DNA of 64,000 bases from assembly GCA_035546935.1 (NCBI GenBank), contig DASZVP010000001.1:29607-93606 (forward strand), given 5' to 3'. Made by a program: the position numbers and the translations under genes. Shown in pieces: positions 56,942 to 64,000 of this stretch; positions within the stretch are counted from its first letter, which is position 1, and each line of letters starts with the position of its first letter. Under the pieces are notes generated by a model. That model was not told the origin of the DNA. It made no database searches and saw only the letters and a list, made by a program, of their open reading frames with translations. This DNA is from DASZVP01 sp035546935 (GTDB lineage Bacteria; Patescibacteriota; Saccharimonadia; Saccharimonadales; UBA4665).

Positions 56942-56970
56942 TTGTTAAATTGCGCTCATTCGGTTATACT
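56942..56970 (+). promoter_or_regulatory. gyrB promoter
   Basis: TTGTTA (56942-56947), a 17-nt spacer and TATACT (56965-56970), about 54 nt before the GTG start. Confidence 0.65.
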
Positions 56971-57023
56971 AAATGTTAGTGGGAAATAACTAAAAGGGAC
57001 TTATAAACGAGGGTGCTTTTGTA

Positions 57024-59000
57024 GTGGCTGACAAGTCTAAAACATCTGGCTATTCTGCTGATCAAATTCAAGTTTTGGAGGGTCTGGAACCGGTCCGCAA
57101 GCGACCGGGTATGTATATCGGTTCTACCGGTAGCGAAGGCCTGCACCACTTAATTTGGGAGTTGGTCGACAATGGTATCGACGAAGCTCTAGCCGGCCAC
57201 GCCACCGAAGTTTCGGTGCGCATGCAGGCTGACGGCGGCGTGACTGTGATCGACAACGGTCGTGGTATTCCAACTGATATTCACCCCAAGACCAAGAAAA
57301 GCACCGTGGAAACGGTGCTGACTGTGCTGCACGCCGGCGGTAAGTTCGGCGAAGGCGGCGGCTATAAGGTTTCTGGTGGTTTGCACGGCGTGGGTTCCAG
57401 CGTGGTAAATGCTCTTTCCGATAAGCTCGTCGTAACGGTTTACCGAGACGGCAAAGTGCATCAGCAAGAATATGAACGCGGTATCCCTAAAACTGATCTA
57501 AAAGTCGTGGGCAAAACTGACCGCACCGGCACGGAAATAACTTTTTATCCTGACGGCTCAATTTTTCAGACTACAGAGTTTAGCGATGAAATCGTTTTAG
57601 ACCGCTTGCGTCACGCTGCCTACCTAACCAAAGGCATACGCACCAGCTTTGAAGATGAAAAAACTGGCCTGCGCTATAGCTTCTACTTCGAAGGCGGTAT
57701 TCAGAGCTATGTGAAGCACCTGAACATCGGTAAAGAACCGGTCGATGAAGACATTTTCTACGTCGATAAAAACGTCGAAGACACTCAGGTTGAGGTGTCA
57801 CTGCAGTACACCGACGCTTATACCGAAACTCTTAAAGCCTTCGCCAATAACGTGCCCAACCCCGAAGGCGGTAGTCACCTGACTGGTTTCCGCGCGGCTC
57901 TAACCCGCGTGATTAACGACTACGCTCGCAAGAACGGCTTGCTGAAAGAGAAGGAAGAGAACCTCTCTGGTGAAGACACTCGCGAAGGTCTAACCTGCGT
58001 GATTTTAGTTAAACTACCTGATCCGCAGTTTGAAGGCCAGACGAAAGGCAAGCTCGGCAACCCCGAAACTCGCGGTTACGTCGAGCAGGTTATGAACGAA
58101 TACTTTGCTTATTACCTCGAGGAACACCCGGCAGTGGCTCGCAAGATTGTCGGTAAGGCGCTGCTGGCGGCCAGGGCTCGCAAGGCCGCCCGCGCTGCGC
58201 GCGACAACATCCTGCGCAAGGGTATTTTGGACGGCGCTTCGATGCCCGGTAAGCTGGCTGATTGCTCGTCTAAAGACCCGTCGAACTCCGAAATCTATCT
58301 GGTGGAGGGCGACTCTGCCGGCGGCTCAGCCAAGACTGGCCGCGACTCTAAGACTCAGGCTATTTTGCCGCTACGTGGTAAGGTGCTGAACGTCGAGCGC
58401 GCTCGTCTGGACAAAATGCTAGCTAACAACGAGCTAGTAAGCCTGATAAAGGCCCTGGGCGTGGGTATTGAAGAGTCTTTTGATCTGAATGGTCTGCGTT
58501 ATCACCGTATCATTATCATGACCGATGCCGACGTCGACGGCAGCCACATTAGCACGTTGCTGCTAACGTTCTTCTTCCGCTTTATGCGCCCGGTGGTCGA
58601 CGCCGGCCACGTCTATCTGGCCAAGCCGCCGCTGTTTGAGCTGGTGCGCAGCGGCAAAAAGGAGAACACCTTCGTTTATGACGAAGCCGAGCTCGACAAG
58701 ATTTTGGATGAAGAAATTGCCCGCCGCAAAAAAGAAGGCGCTACCGTCGACCCCAATGCCGAGCGCTACAAGCAGGCCGGCTACACTGAACAAAAGCGTT
58801 ACAAGGGTCTGGGCGAAATGGACGCCGAGCAGCTGTTTGAGACGACCATGAACCCCGAGAAGCGCGTGCTGGTGCAGGTGAAGGTTGAGGACGCTGAAAA
58901 GGCCGACGCCATTTTCAATAAGCTGATGGGAACAGAGGTAGAACTGCGCAAATCGTTTATTCAGGCAAACGCTAAATTCGTGAAAGATTTGGACATCTAG
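57024..59000 (+). CDS. gyrB: DNA gyrase subunit B
   Basis: A 658-residue protein. The GHKL ATPase opens 'IQVLEGLEPVRKRPGMYIGS', with 'ELVDNGIDEALAGHA' and 'GGLHGVGSSVVNALS'. The TOPRIM domain has 'EIYLVEGDSAGGSAKTGRD' (Glu) and 'IIMTDADVDGSHISTLLL' (DxD). The C-terminal tail 'YKGLGEMDAEQLFETTMNPE' contacts GyrA. Length is typical for the short GyrB form. The start is GTG 57024, with GAGGG a little far upstream. It is followed without a gap by gyrA. Confidence 0.97.
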   Translation: MADKSKTSGYSADQIQVLEGLEPVRKRPGMYIGSTGSEGLHHLIWELVDNGIDEALAGHATEVSVRMQADGGVTVIDNGRGIPTDIHPKTKKSTVETVLTVLHAGGKFGEGGGYKVSGGLHGVGSSVVNALSDKLVVTVYRDGKVHQQEYERGIPKTDLKVVGKTDRTGTEITFYPDGSIFQTTEFSDEIVLDRLRHAAYLTKGIRTSFEDEKTGLRYSFYFEGGIQSYVKHLNIGKEPVDEDIFYVDKNVEDTQVEVSLQYTDAYTETLKAFANNVPNPEGGSHLTGFRAALTRVINDYARKNGLLKEKEENLSGEDTREGLTCVILVKLPDPQFEGQTKGKLGNPETRGYVEQVMNEYFAYYLEEHPAVARKIVGKALLAARARKAARAARDNILRKGILDGASMPGKLADCSSKDPSNSEIYLVEGDSAGGSAKTGRDSKTQAILPLRGKVLNVERARLDKMLANNELVSLIKALGVGIEESFDLNGLRYHRIIIMTDADVDGSHISTLLLTFFFRFMRPVVDAGHVYLAKPPLFELVRSGKKENTFVYDEAELDKILDEEIARRKKEGATVDPNAERYKQAGYTEQKRYKGLGEMDAEQLFETTMNPEKRVLVQVKVEDAEKADAIFNKLMGTEVELRKSFIQANAKFVKDLDI

Positions 59001-61631
59001 ATGGCTGACGAACCCGCACAATCGGCTTTGTCTATGGATGACGACGGTCCAGTGGAAGAGCCGCAAATGGACCAACAGACTATGACGGAGCTGATTAACG
59101 TCGATCACTCGCGTGTGGTTGAGCTACGCACGGTGGAAAATGTCATGGAAGACAGCTATTTGCGTTACTCCATGAGCGTTATTATCGACCGCGCGCTACC
59201 TGATGTGCGTGACGGCTTGAAGCCGGTTCACCGCCGCATTTTGTACAGCATGAATGACACCGGCCTGCGCAGTACGGCTCGACACCGTAAAAGCGCCAAC
59301 GTTGTCGGTGAAGTCATGGGTAAATACCACCCCCACGGTGACGCCGCCATCTATGATTCGATGGTACGCATGGCTCAGCCGTGGGCAATGCGCTATATGC
59401 TGATTAACGGTCAGGGTAACTTTGGCTCGATGGACGGCGATCCGCCGGCTGCCATGCGTTATACCGAGGCAAAGATGCAGCGCCTGGCTGACGAGCTGCT
59501 GGAAGACATCGACAAGGAGACCGTCGACTTCCGTGACAACTACGACGGCACCACCCAAGAACCGACTGTTCTCCCTGCTAAATTGCCAAACCTGTTGTTG
59601 AACGGACAACTAGGTATTGCGGTCGGTATGGCCACCAATATTCCGCCACATAACCTGGCCGAACTGGTCGATGCCGAGATTCAGCTGATCGACAAGCCGG
59701 ACTCCAGCCTCGATGATTTGCTCGAGCACATCAAGGGCCCAGATTTCCCAACCGGCGGTGTAATTTACGGCAAAGAATCAATCCGCAGCGCCTACGCCAC
59801 CGGCCGTGGCGGTGTAGTTACTAGAGGTGTGGCTGAAATCGTTGAGGGCGCCAAGGGCCGCCACCAGATAGTTATCACTGAAATTCCGTACGCGCTGAAC
59901 AAAGAGAGTCTGCTGCTGAAGATCGCGGAGCTGGCCAACACCAAGAAAATCACTGGCATCTCTGATCTACGCGACGAAACCGCTCGCGGCGAAGTGCGCA
60001 TCGTGATTGATCTTAAAAAAGACGCTTATCCCAAGAAGCTATTGAACCAGCTGTACAAGCTAACTCCGTTGCAGAGCACATTCCACTTCAATATGATGGC
60101 GCTGATCGATGGCATTCAGCCGCGCGTTTTGGGCTTGCAAGATATCCTTACCGAGCACATCAAACACCGCCAAGCTGTGGTTCGCCGCCGCACCGAATTT
60201 GAGCTGAAGAAGGCTAACGAGCGGGCTCACATCCTGGAAGGCTTGAAGATTGCGCTGGACCACATTGACGAAGTTATCGACACTATCCGCAAGTCCGAAA
60301 CCACCGACGAAGCCCAAGCCAACTTAATCAAGAAGTTCAAACTGTCCGAGATCCAGGCCAAGGCTATTTTGGCCATGCAATTGCGTACTCTGGCCGGTCT
60401 GGAGCGCAAGAAGATCGAGGACGAACTGGCCGAACTTAAGAAGTTAATTGCCGAGCTGGAAGCCATCTTGGCCGATGAAAAGAAGATCCTGAAGATTATC
60501 AAAGACGAACTGCTGGCTCTGAAAAAGCAGTACGGCGATGAGCGTCGAACCAAGGTGGTCGCTGGTGAACTGGGTAAGATGAGCGATGAAGATTTGATCG
60601 CTGACGAGCAAGTCGTGGTGACGCTGACCGCGGCTAACTACATTAAGCGCAGCCCGATAGCCGAATATAAGCGCCAGGGGCGCGGCGGCAAGGGCCGACG
60701 CGGCATGGCCACCCGTGAAGAAGATGTCATTGAGCACGTGGTTAACGCCTCCACGCACGATTTCCTGCTGTTCTTTACCAACCGCGGCCGTGTCTTCCGT
60801 ATCAAGACTTACGAAGTGCCAGCGGCCTCGCTGAGTGCCAAGGGCGTGGCTTTGGTCAACCTGCTGCAGCTGCAGCCGGAAGAGACCGTCTCGAGCGTCA
60901 TTAACGTCTCCAAGACCGACGATGCCCAGAACCTGATCATGTGTACCATTCGCGGCACTGTTAAGAAAACGCCGTTTGAGCAGTACAAAAATGTCCGCAG
61001 CAGCGGCCTGATCGCCATCAACCTGGACGCCGGTGATGAGCTGAAATGGATCCGTATGACCTCTGGCGACAACGAAGTAGTAATTTCCACCAGCCAGGGC
61101 CAGGCCATTCGTTTCCATGAAAAAGACGCCCGCCCGATGGGCCGGGTGGCCCGCGGTGTCCGCGGCATCCGCTTGCGCGCCGGCGACCGGGTTATTGGTA
61201 TGGACATTGTTGAAAAGGGCAGTGATATCTTTGTTATCAGCAAGCACGGCTACGGCAAACGCACCAGCATCGACCAATTCACACCGCACGCCCGTGGCGG
61301 CGTCGGCATCCGCTCGGCCGTCGTTAATGACAAAACTGGTGAGTTAGTGGGCGTGAAGCGCCTGGTAACAGATGAGCAAGAGCTGATTATCATCAGCAAG
61401 AACGGCCAGACCATCCGCCTTGGTTTGGACGGCATCCCGGCTCTCGGCCGCGCCACGCAGGGCGTGCGCATTATGCGACTCAATGATAACGACGAAGTAG
61501 TCTCTCTGGCTCTTGTAGACAAAGCTGAGGAGCTGCCTGACGAGCCGGCCGACGAAACCGTCGTCATGGAAGAGCTCATCACCGAAGAACCCTCAGAGCC
61601 AGCTGAAACTGTCGAAGCCCCAGAAGAATAA
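59001..61631 (+). CDS. gyrA: DNA gyrase subunit A
   Basis: An 876-residue protein. 'YLRYSMSVIIDRALPDVRDG' is the N-terminal winged-helix region, 'HPHGDAAIYDSMVRMAQPW' the quinolone region (Ala at the position of E. coli Ser83, Asp87 kept), and 'AMRYTEAKM' holds the catalytic Tyr. The C-terminal beta-pinwheel has the GyrA box 'KRQGRGGKGRRGMATREE', close to the QRRGGKG consensus that wraps DNA. A Glu-rich 30-residue tail ends it. ATG follows the gyrB stop directly. Confidence 0.97.
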   Translation: MADEPAQSALSMDDDGPVEEPQMDQQTMTELINVDHSRVVELRTVENVMEDSYLRYSMSVIIDRALPDVRDGLKPVHRRILYSMNDTGLRSTARHRKSANVVGEVMGKYHPHGDAAIYDSMVRMAQPWAMRYMLINGQGNFGSMDGDPPAAMRYTEAKMQRLADELLEDIDKETVDFRDNYDGTTQEPTVLPAKLPNLLLNGQLGIAVGMATNIPPHNLAELVDAEIQLIDKPDSSLDDLLEHIKGPDFPTGGVIYGKESIRSAYATGRGGVVTRGVAEIVEGAKGRHQIVITEIPYALNKESLLLKIAELANTKKITGISDLRDETARGEVRIVIDLKKDAYPKKLLNQLYKLTPLQSTFHFNMMALIDGIQPRVLGLQDILTEHIKHRQAVVRRRTEFELKKANERAHILEGLKIALDHIDEVIDTIRKSETTDEAQANLIKKFKLSEIQAKAILAMQLRTLAGLERKKIEDELAELKKLIAELEAILADEKKILKIIKDELLALKKQYGDERRTKVVAGELGKMSDEDLIADEQVVVTLTAANYIKRSPIAEYKRQGRGGKGRRGMATREEDVIEHVVNASTHDFLLFFTNRGRVFRIKTYEVPAASLSAKGVALVNLLQLQPEETVSSVINVSKTDDAQNLIMCTIRGTVKKTPFEQYKNVRSSGLIAINLDAGDELKWIRMTSGDNEVVISTSQGQAIRFHEKDARPMGRVARGVRGIRLRAGDRVIGMDIVEKGSDIFVISKHGYGKRTSIDQFTPHARGGVGIRSAVVNDKTGELVGVKRLVTDEQELIIISKNGQTIRLGLDGIPALGRATQGVRIMRLNDNDEVVSLALVDKAEELPDEPADETVVMEELITEEPSEPAETVEAPEE

Positions 61632-61679
61632 GTCGCTCATGCTTGCATCCGTTTGCCAACAGTGCTTATATTACCTCTG

Positions 61680-62495
61680 ATGTTAGCTCCTGAGATTCTT
61701 GAGGCACCAACACTTAGCGCCACCGAAGCCGGCTATGTAAACACTTTCCTGAAAGCCAACGGCGATCCGGGTATTCGTCAGGGAAAACTTGCAAAACATG
61801 TTGATCCGGCCACTACGGTACTGCCTCACTTCAGCCATCCCAGCCACCATCTGTTTGTGGCACACTGGGGCGACAGTAACGAGGCTATTGCTAAGGTTGC
61901 CAGCTGGCTGTACAACGCCAAAGCTAAAACCGATCGAAAAACCGGACAGAGTATTGCTGTTTTCCGTCAGGGAACTCCCGCAGCTCTTGAAGGTGATGAT
62001 CCATTTGTCGCGGATCGTCTGGTTATCGAAACCGGCACCATCGGCACCAACGACCATGGCCTCAGTAATTATTCCCACCACTTAGGGCCAGCCAAGTCGC
62101 GGCCCGAAACTAAAGGTCCAAGTGCACGCTTTTTCTCCCAAGTAAGCGTGCTCGACCGCCAAATTATCACCGTGGACTACCTAGCCAGCGTTGAAACACT
62201 GGAAGGTGAGGGTTGGATCACGCTCTATGATGGCGTGGTGCCTATGGAGGCCGACGAATACGACCGCGGTCGCCACACCACTGTTTATCCTGCCGCCATA
62301 GGCAATTTAGCCTGCTTTGATCTGTTGCAAGAGTTGGCTGATAAAGTTTCGGTACGCTCTGGCAGTATTTTTACGGAGTTATTTGCCGAAGGTGATATCG
62401 GACCGGGAAAACTACTACCAGACCTTAGCTTAATTTTTCCACCACTTGAAGAATCGGCATCCAATGCTGAAGAACTTATAGCAGAAAGCGCCTAA
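61680..62495 (+). CDS. unknown protein (271 aa)
   Basis: No family recognised. A soluble mixed alpha/beta protein; notable stretches are 'VLPHFSHPSHHLFVAHWGDS' and 'VIETGTIGTNDHGLSNYSHH', both His-rich. The first start in frame is TTG 61653, but TATATT ends 7 nt before ATG 61680, the leaderless pattern seen elsewhere, so I place the start there. It is first of three co-oriented unknown genes that end just before the rRNA promoter. Confidence 0.6.
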   Translation: MLAPEILEAPTLSATEAGYVNTFLKANGDPGIRQGKLAKHVDPATTVLPHFSHPSHHLFVAHWGDSNEAIAKVASWLYNAKAKTDRKTGQSIAVFRQGTPAALEGDDPFVADRLVIETGTIGTNDHGLSNYSHHLGPAKSRPETKGPSARFFSQVSVLDRQIITVDYLASVETLEGEGWITLYDGVVPMEADEYDRGRHTTVYPAAIGNLACFDLLQELADKVSVRSGSIFTELFAEGDIGPGKLLPDLSLIFPPLEESASNAEELIAESA

Positions 62496-62504
62496 GGAGT
62501 TTAT

Positions 62505-63110
62505 ATGGCATTAGAATTTGATCACCCACCACTAATATTTACTAAAACCGGCACTATAGGTACAGAGCCGCTAGGTTTCTATGAAAAGTTGGCCGACGCA
62601 TATGACGCCGACTTAGTGGCTCACGATGACGCGATGTTAGAGCTTACTCCGGACGGCGAAATAGTGGATTTCGACAACGGCGCTCTTAGGCGCGCCGCCT
62701 CCAGAATGATCAATAATCAGGCCATTGATGCCCTCAACAGGGGTGTAAATGTCGTTTACGATACCTTCTTAAACTCGCCACGCACTCGAGGAGATTTTCG
62801 GCATCGAATTGTTGTGCCAACCGGAGCTGTTTGGGTGCCAATCAGCACCGCTATTTCGCTAAGAACAGCCAGAGACCGTATTGAAGAGCGCTACAAGAAA
62901 GACGAGCTGCCCATTCCCAGTGATCAGTGGGCACGGCCACCTATGGGCCTGGTGCAAGGTATTTACAAGAGTGTTAAATGGCCCGGTCCGGACGAGCCAC
63001 GTTTGTTGGTGCTTGAAGGCGAGAGGACCACAGAAGAGTTCTTGCCTGAAGTCGCGGCTTTTGTAGAAGAATGTGTGGCTGCCGCACAGGTGGAGAGAGC
63101 AGGAGAATAG
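62505..63110 (+). CDS. unknown protein, possible P-loop-kinase-like fold without P-loop (201 aa)
   Basis: Not recognised with confidence. The order of segments ('LIFTKTGTIGTEPLGFYEKL' at the start, 'INNQAIDALNRGVNVVYDTF', then 'GAVWVPISTAISLRTARDRI' with Arg pairs) is reminiscent of small AAA/zeta-toxin-like kinases, but the GxxGxGK(S/T) loop is replaced by TGTIGTE. The same TGTIGT string occurs in the preceding gene. AAGGAG precedes the ATG; 9 nt after its neighbour. Confidence 0.45.
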   Translation: MALEFDHPPLIFTKTGTIGTEPLGFYEKLADAYDADLVAHDDAMLELTPDGEIVDFDNGALRRAASRMINNQAIDALNRGVNVVYDTFLNSPRTRGDFRHRIVVPTGAVWVPISTAISLRTARDRIEERYKKDELPIPSDQWARPPMGLVQGIYKSVKWPGPDEPRLLVLEGERTTEEFLPEVAAFVEECVAAAQVERAGE

Positions 63111-63111
63111 T

Positions 63112-63585
63112 ATGGATCAAGAACCGCGAACTGCCGCAATTATCACCGGCCTACCCGAGGGTTATGCCAGTGCGGGCTATATTGTTGCCAGAGGCTTTCA
63201 GTTAGTTGATGCCTCAAAACGATCTGGCGGACCTCAGCCACGTTGGCATCAATGGAAGACCGACGAACAGCTTTATCTAGTTGAAACTACCCTAAATCTA
63301 GTGGCTGCTGGTGCGCAACTGGGCGCAGGTGTTGATCAGTCGTTGCGCGACTGCTTGGCTTCAGCTCAACGTGACATCGAACACGCTGCCTTAATGAGCA
63401 GTGGTCGAATCATTGGGCAGCAACTGAAACAACAGGGTGATGCCTTGAGGTCACGCCTCGACACAATGTTCCCTCCCGTTCCAGAAGAGCAAGCTGCGGC
63501 TGCTGATCTTGGCCAGACAGCTGTTATGCAAGCCAAAAAGGCGGGTTTGCGCGAGGCCATTAGCAAAGCTTTTCGTGGCCGCTAG
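63112..63585 (+). CDS. unknown protein (157 aa)
   Basis: A soluble, largely helical protein opening DQEPRTAAIITGLPEGYASA, with no recognised domain. 'LYLVETTLNLVAAGAQLGAG' and 'RDIEHAALMSSGRIIGQQLK' are amphipathic helices. Start ATG 63112 is set by AGGAG 8 nt before it, next to the stop of the preceding gene. Third member of the unknown cluster upstream of the rRNA operon. Confidence 0.6.
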   Translation: MDQEPRTAAIITGLPEGYASAGYIVARGFQLVDASKRSGGPQPRWHQWKTDEQLYLVETTLNLVAAGAQLGAGVDQSLRDCLASAQRDIEHAALMSSGRIIGQQLKQQGDALRSRLDTMFPPVPEEQAAAADLGQTAVMQAKKAGLREAISKAFRGR

Positions 63586-63625
63586 TCTGCTGTAACAAGC
63601 ACAACCACTATGTGCAATTTACCCC

Positions 63626-63655
63626 TTGACCAATAGGGGCGAAATAAGGTAAGAT
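63626..63655 (+). promoter_or_regulatory. rRNA operon promoter
   Basis: TTGACC (63626-63631), an 18-nt spacer and TAAGAT (63650-63655). The leader of about 190 nt contains a boxA-like TGCTTTATT and two hairpins (GTTTCAC-ttcg-GTGAAAC; GTCCACC ... GGTGGAC near 63767-63785) that may serve RNase III processing. Confidence 0.65.
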
Positions 63656-63852
63656 GACGTGAAGGTCTTGACGGGTGCTTTATTAAAGTGTCTCCGAAAA
63701 GGCCTCCGTACGTTAAAAATTGAGTAGTGCGAATTATCGTTTCACTTCGGTGAAACAATAACTGTCCACCTCCACTGGTGGACATCAACGTCAGTTCTTT
63801 TTGAACTGTTTTAGTAAGTAAGTCAGTGACTTCTTAGCTAGTACAGATTCTT

Positions 63853-64000
<148 letters not shown>

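Noticed and set aside
60444..61289. 281-codon open frame antisense to gyrA
   Set aside because: It lies wholly within the conserved gyrA frame, has no ribosome site or promoter, and its product resembles no family; long shadows are common in GC-balanced, strongly biased genes.

Overview
The window reads as a stretch of chromosome from a Candidatus Saccharibacteria (TM7, CPR/Patescibacteria) genome. The 5' end of a 16S rRNA gene enters at the right edge and has the 'GGGATAAGCACCAGAAA' phrase familiar from that phylum. Genes are densely packed and surface proteins are numerous. A complete type IV pilus locus, gyrB-gyrA beside the rRNA operon and a large set of small membrane proteins fit the same assignment. 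This is inference from gene content and a 148-base piece of 16S, not a database match. GC content is about one half by eye.

Layout. 1-7 kb: the end of efp, a ribbon-helix-helix regulator, tlyA, a phosphoribosyltransferase-like gene, a Crp/Fnr regulator, a PH-domain protein, ychF, an MFS exporter and a BrnT/CopG-type toxin-antitoxin pair. 7-24 kb: two small exported or anchored proteins and a 1339-residue secreted protein, then pilM-N-O, a small membrane gene, pilB-pilT-pilC, the major pilin, pilD and four minor pilins or PilX-like proteins. 24-26 kb: a Xer tyrosine recombinase interrupted by a large intein with a LAGLIDADG endonuclease. 26-33 kb: ndk, tRNAs, a PH protein, a PpiC-type foldase, small membrane proteins, a membrane glycosyltransferase and nrdR. 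33-36 kb: a surface protein fusing FN3 domains, a (GTGGG)n linker, a membrane segment and a UBP-type zinc finger, then a PIN/AbrB toxin-antitoxin pair. 36-44 kb: maf, a T-box-like leader with thrS, an alkyltransferase-like gene, miaA, rpmB, an M50 protease, tRNAs, several unassigned small RNAs and a YggT-like protein. 44-51 kb: a 551-residue unknown, a PCD-RNase HI fusion, rnpB, rplT/rpmI/infC with an AUC start, and comM. 51-57 kb: a VirD4/TraD-like ATPase and an LPNTG surface protein. 57-64 kb: gyrB, gyrA, three unknown genes and the rRNA promoter with 16S.

How it works together. The pilus block holds the parts needed for a retractile pilus (PilM/N/O platform, PilB extension and PilT retraction ATPases, PilC, PilD, major and minor pilins). 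It sits next to the giant secreted protein, a reasonable candidate for a pilus-associated adhesin in an organism that lives on host bacteria. The housekeeping genes are translation, tRNA and topology functions.

Regulation. At least 17 genes have a TANNNT-type -10 box (one is CATAAT) ending exactly 6-7 nt before the ATG, which predicts leaderless mRNAs. This pattern also settles several start codons (maf, xer, the PH gene at 27121, the gene at 61680). Several minus-strand tRNA genes are followed by rearranged partial copies of their own 3' ends, which may be remnants or products of small tRNA-derived elements.

Main candidates for something new: the Xer intein, the FN3/zinc-finger-UBP fusion, the 72-nt tRNA-like RNA with alanine identity but an Arg-type anticodon triplet, the tRNA-end-derived palindromic elements, and the cluster of unassigned structured RNAs.
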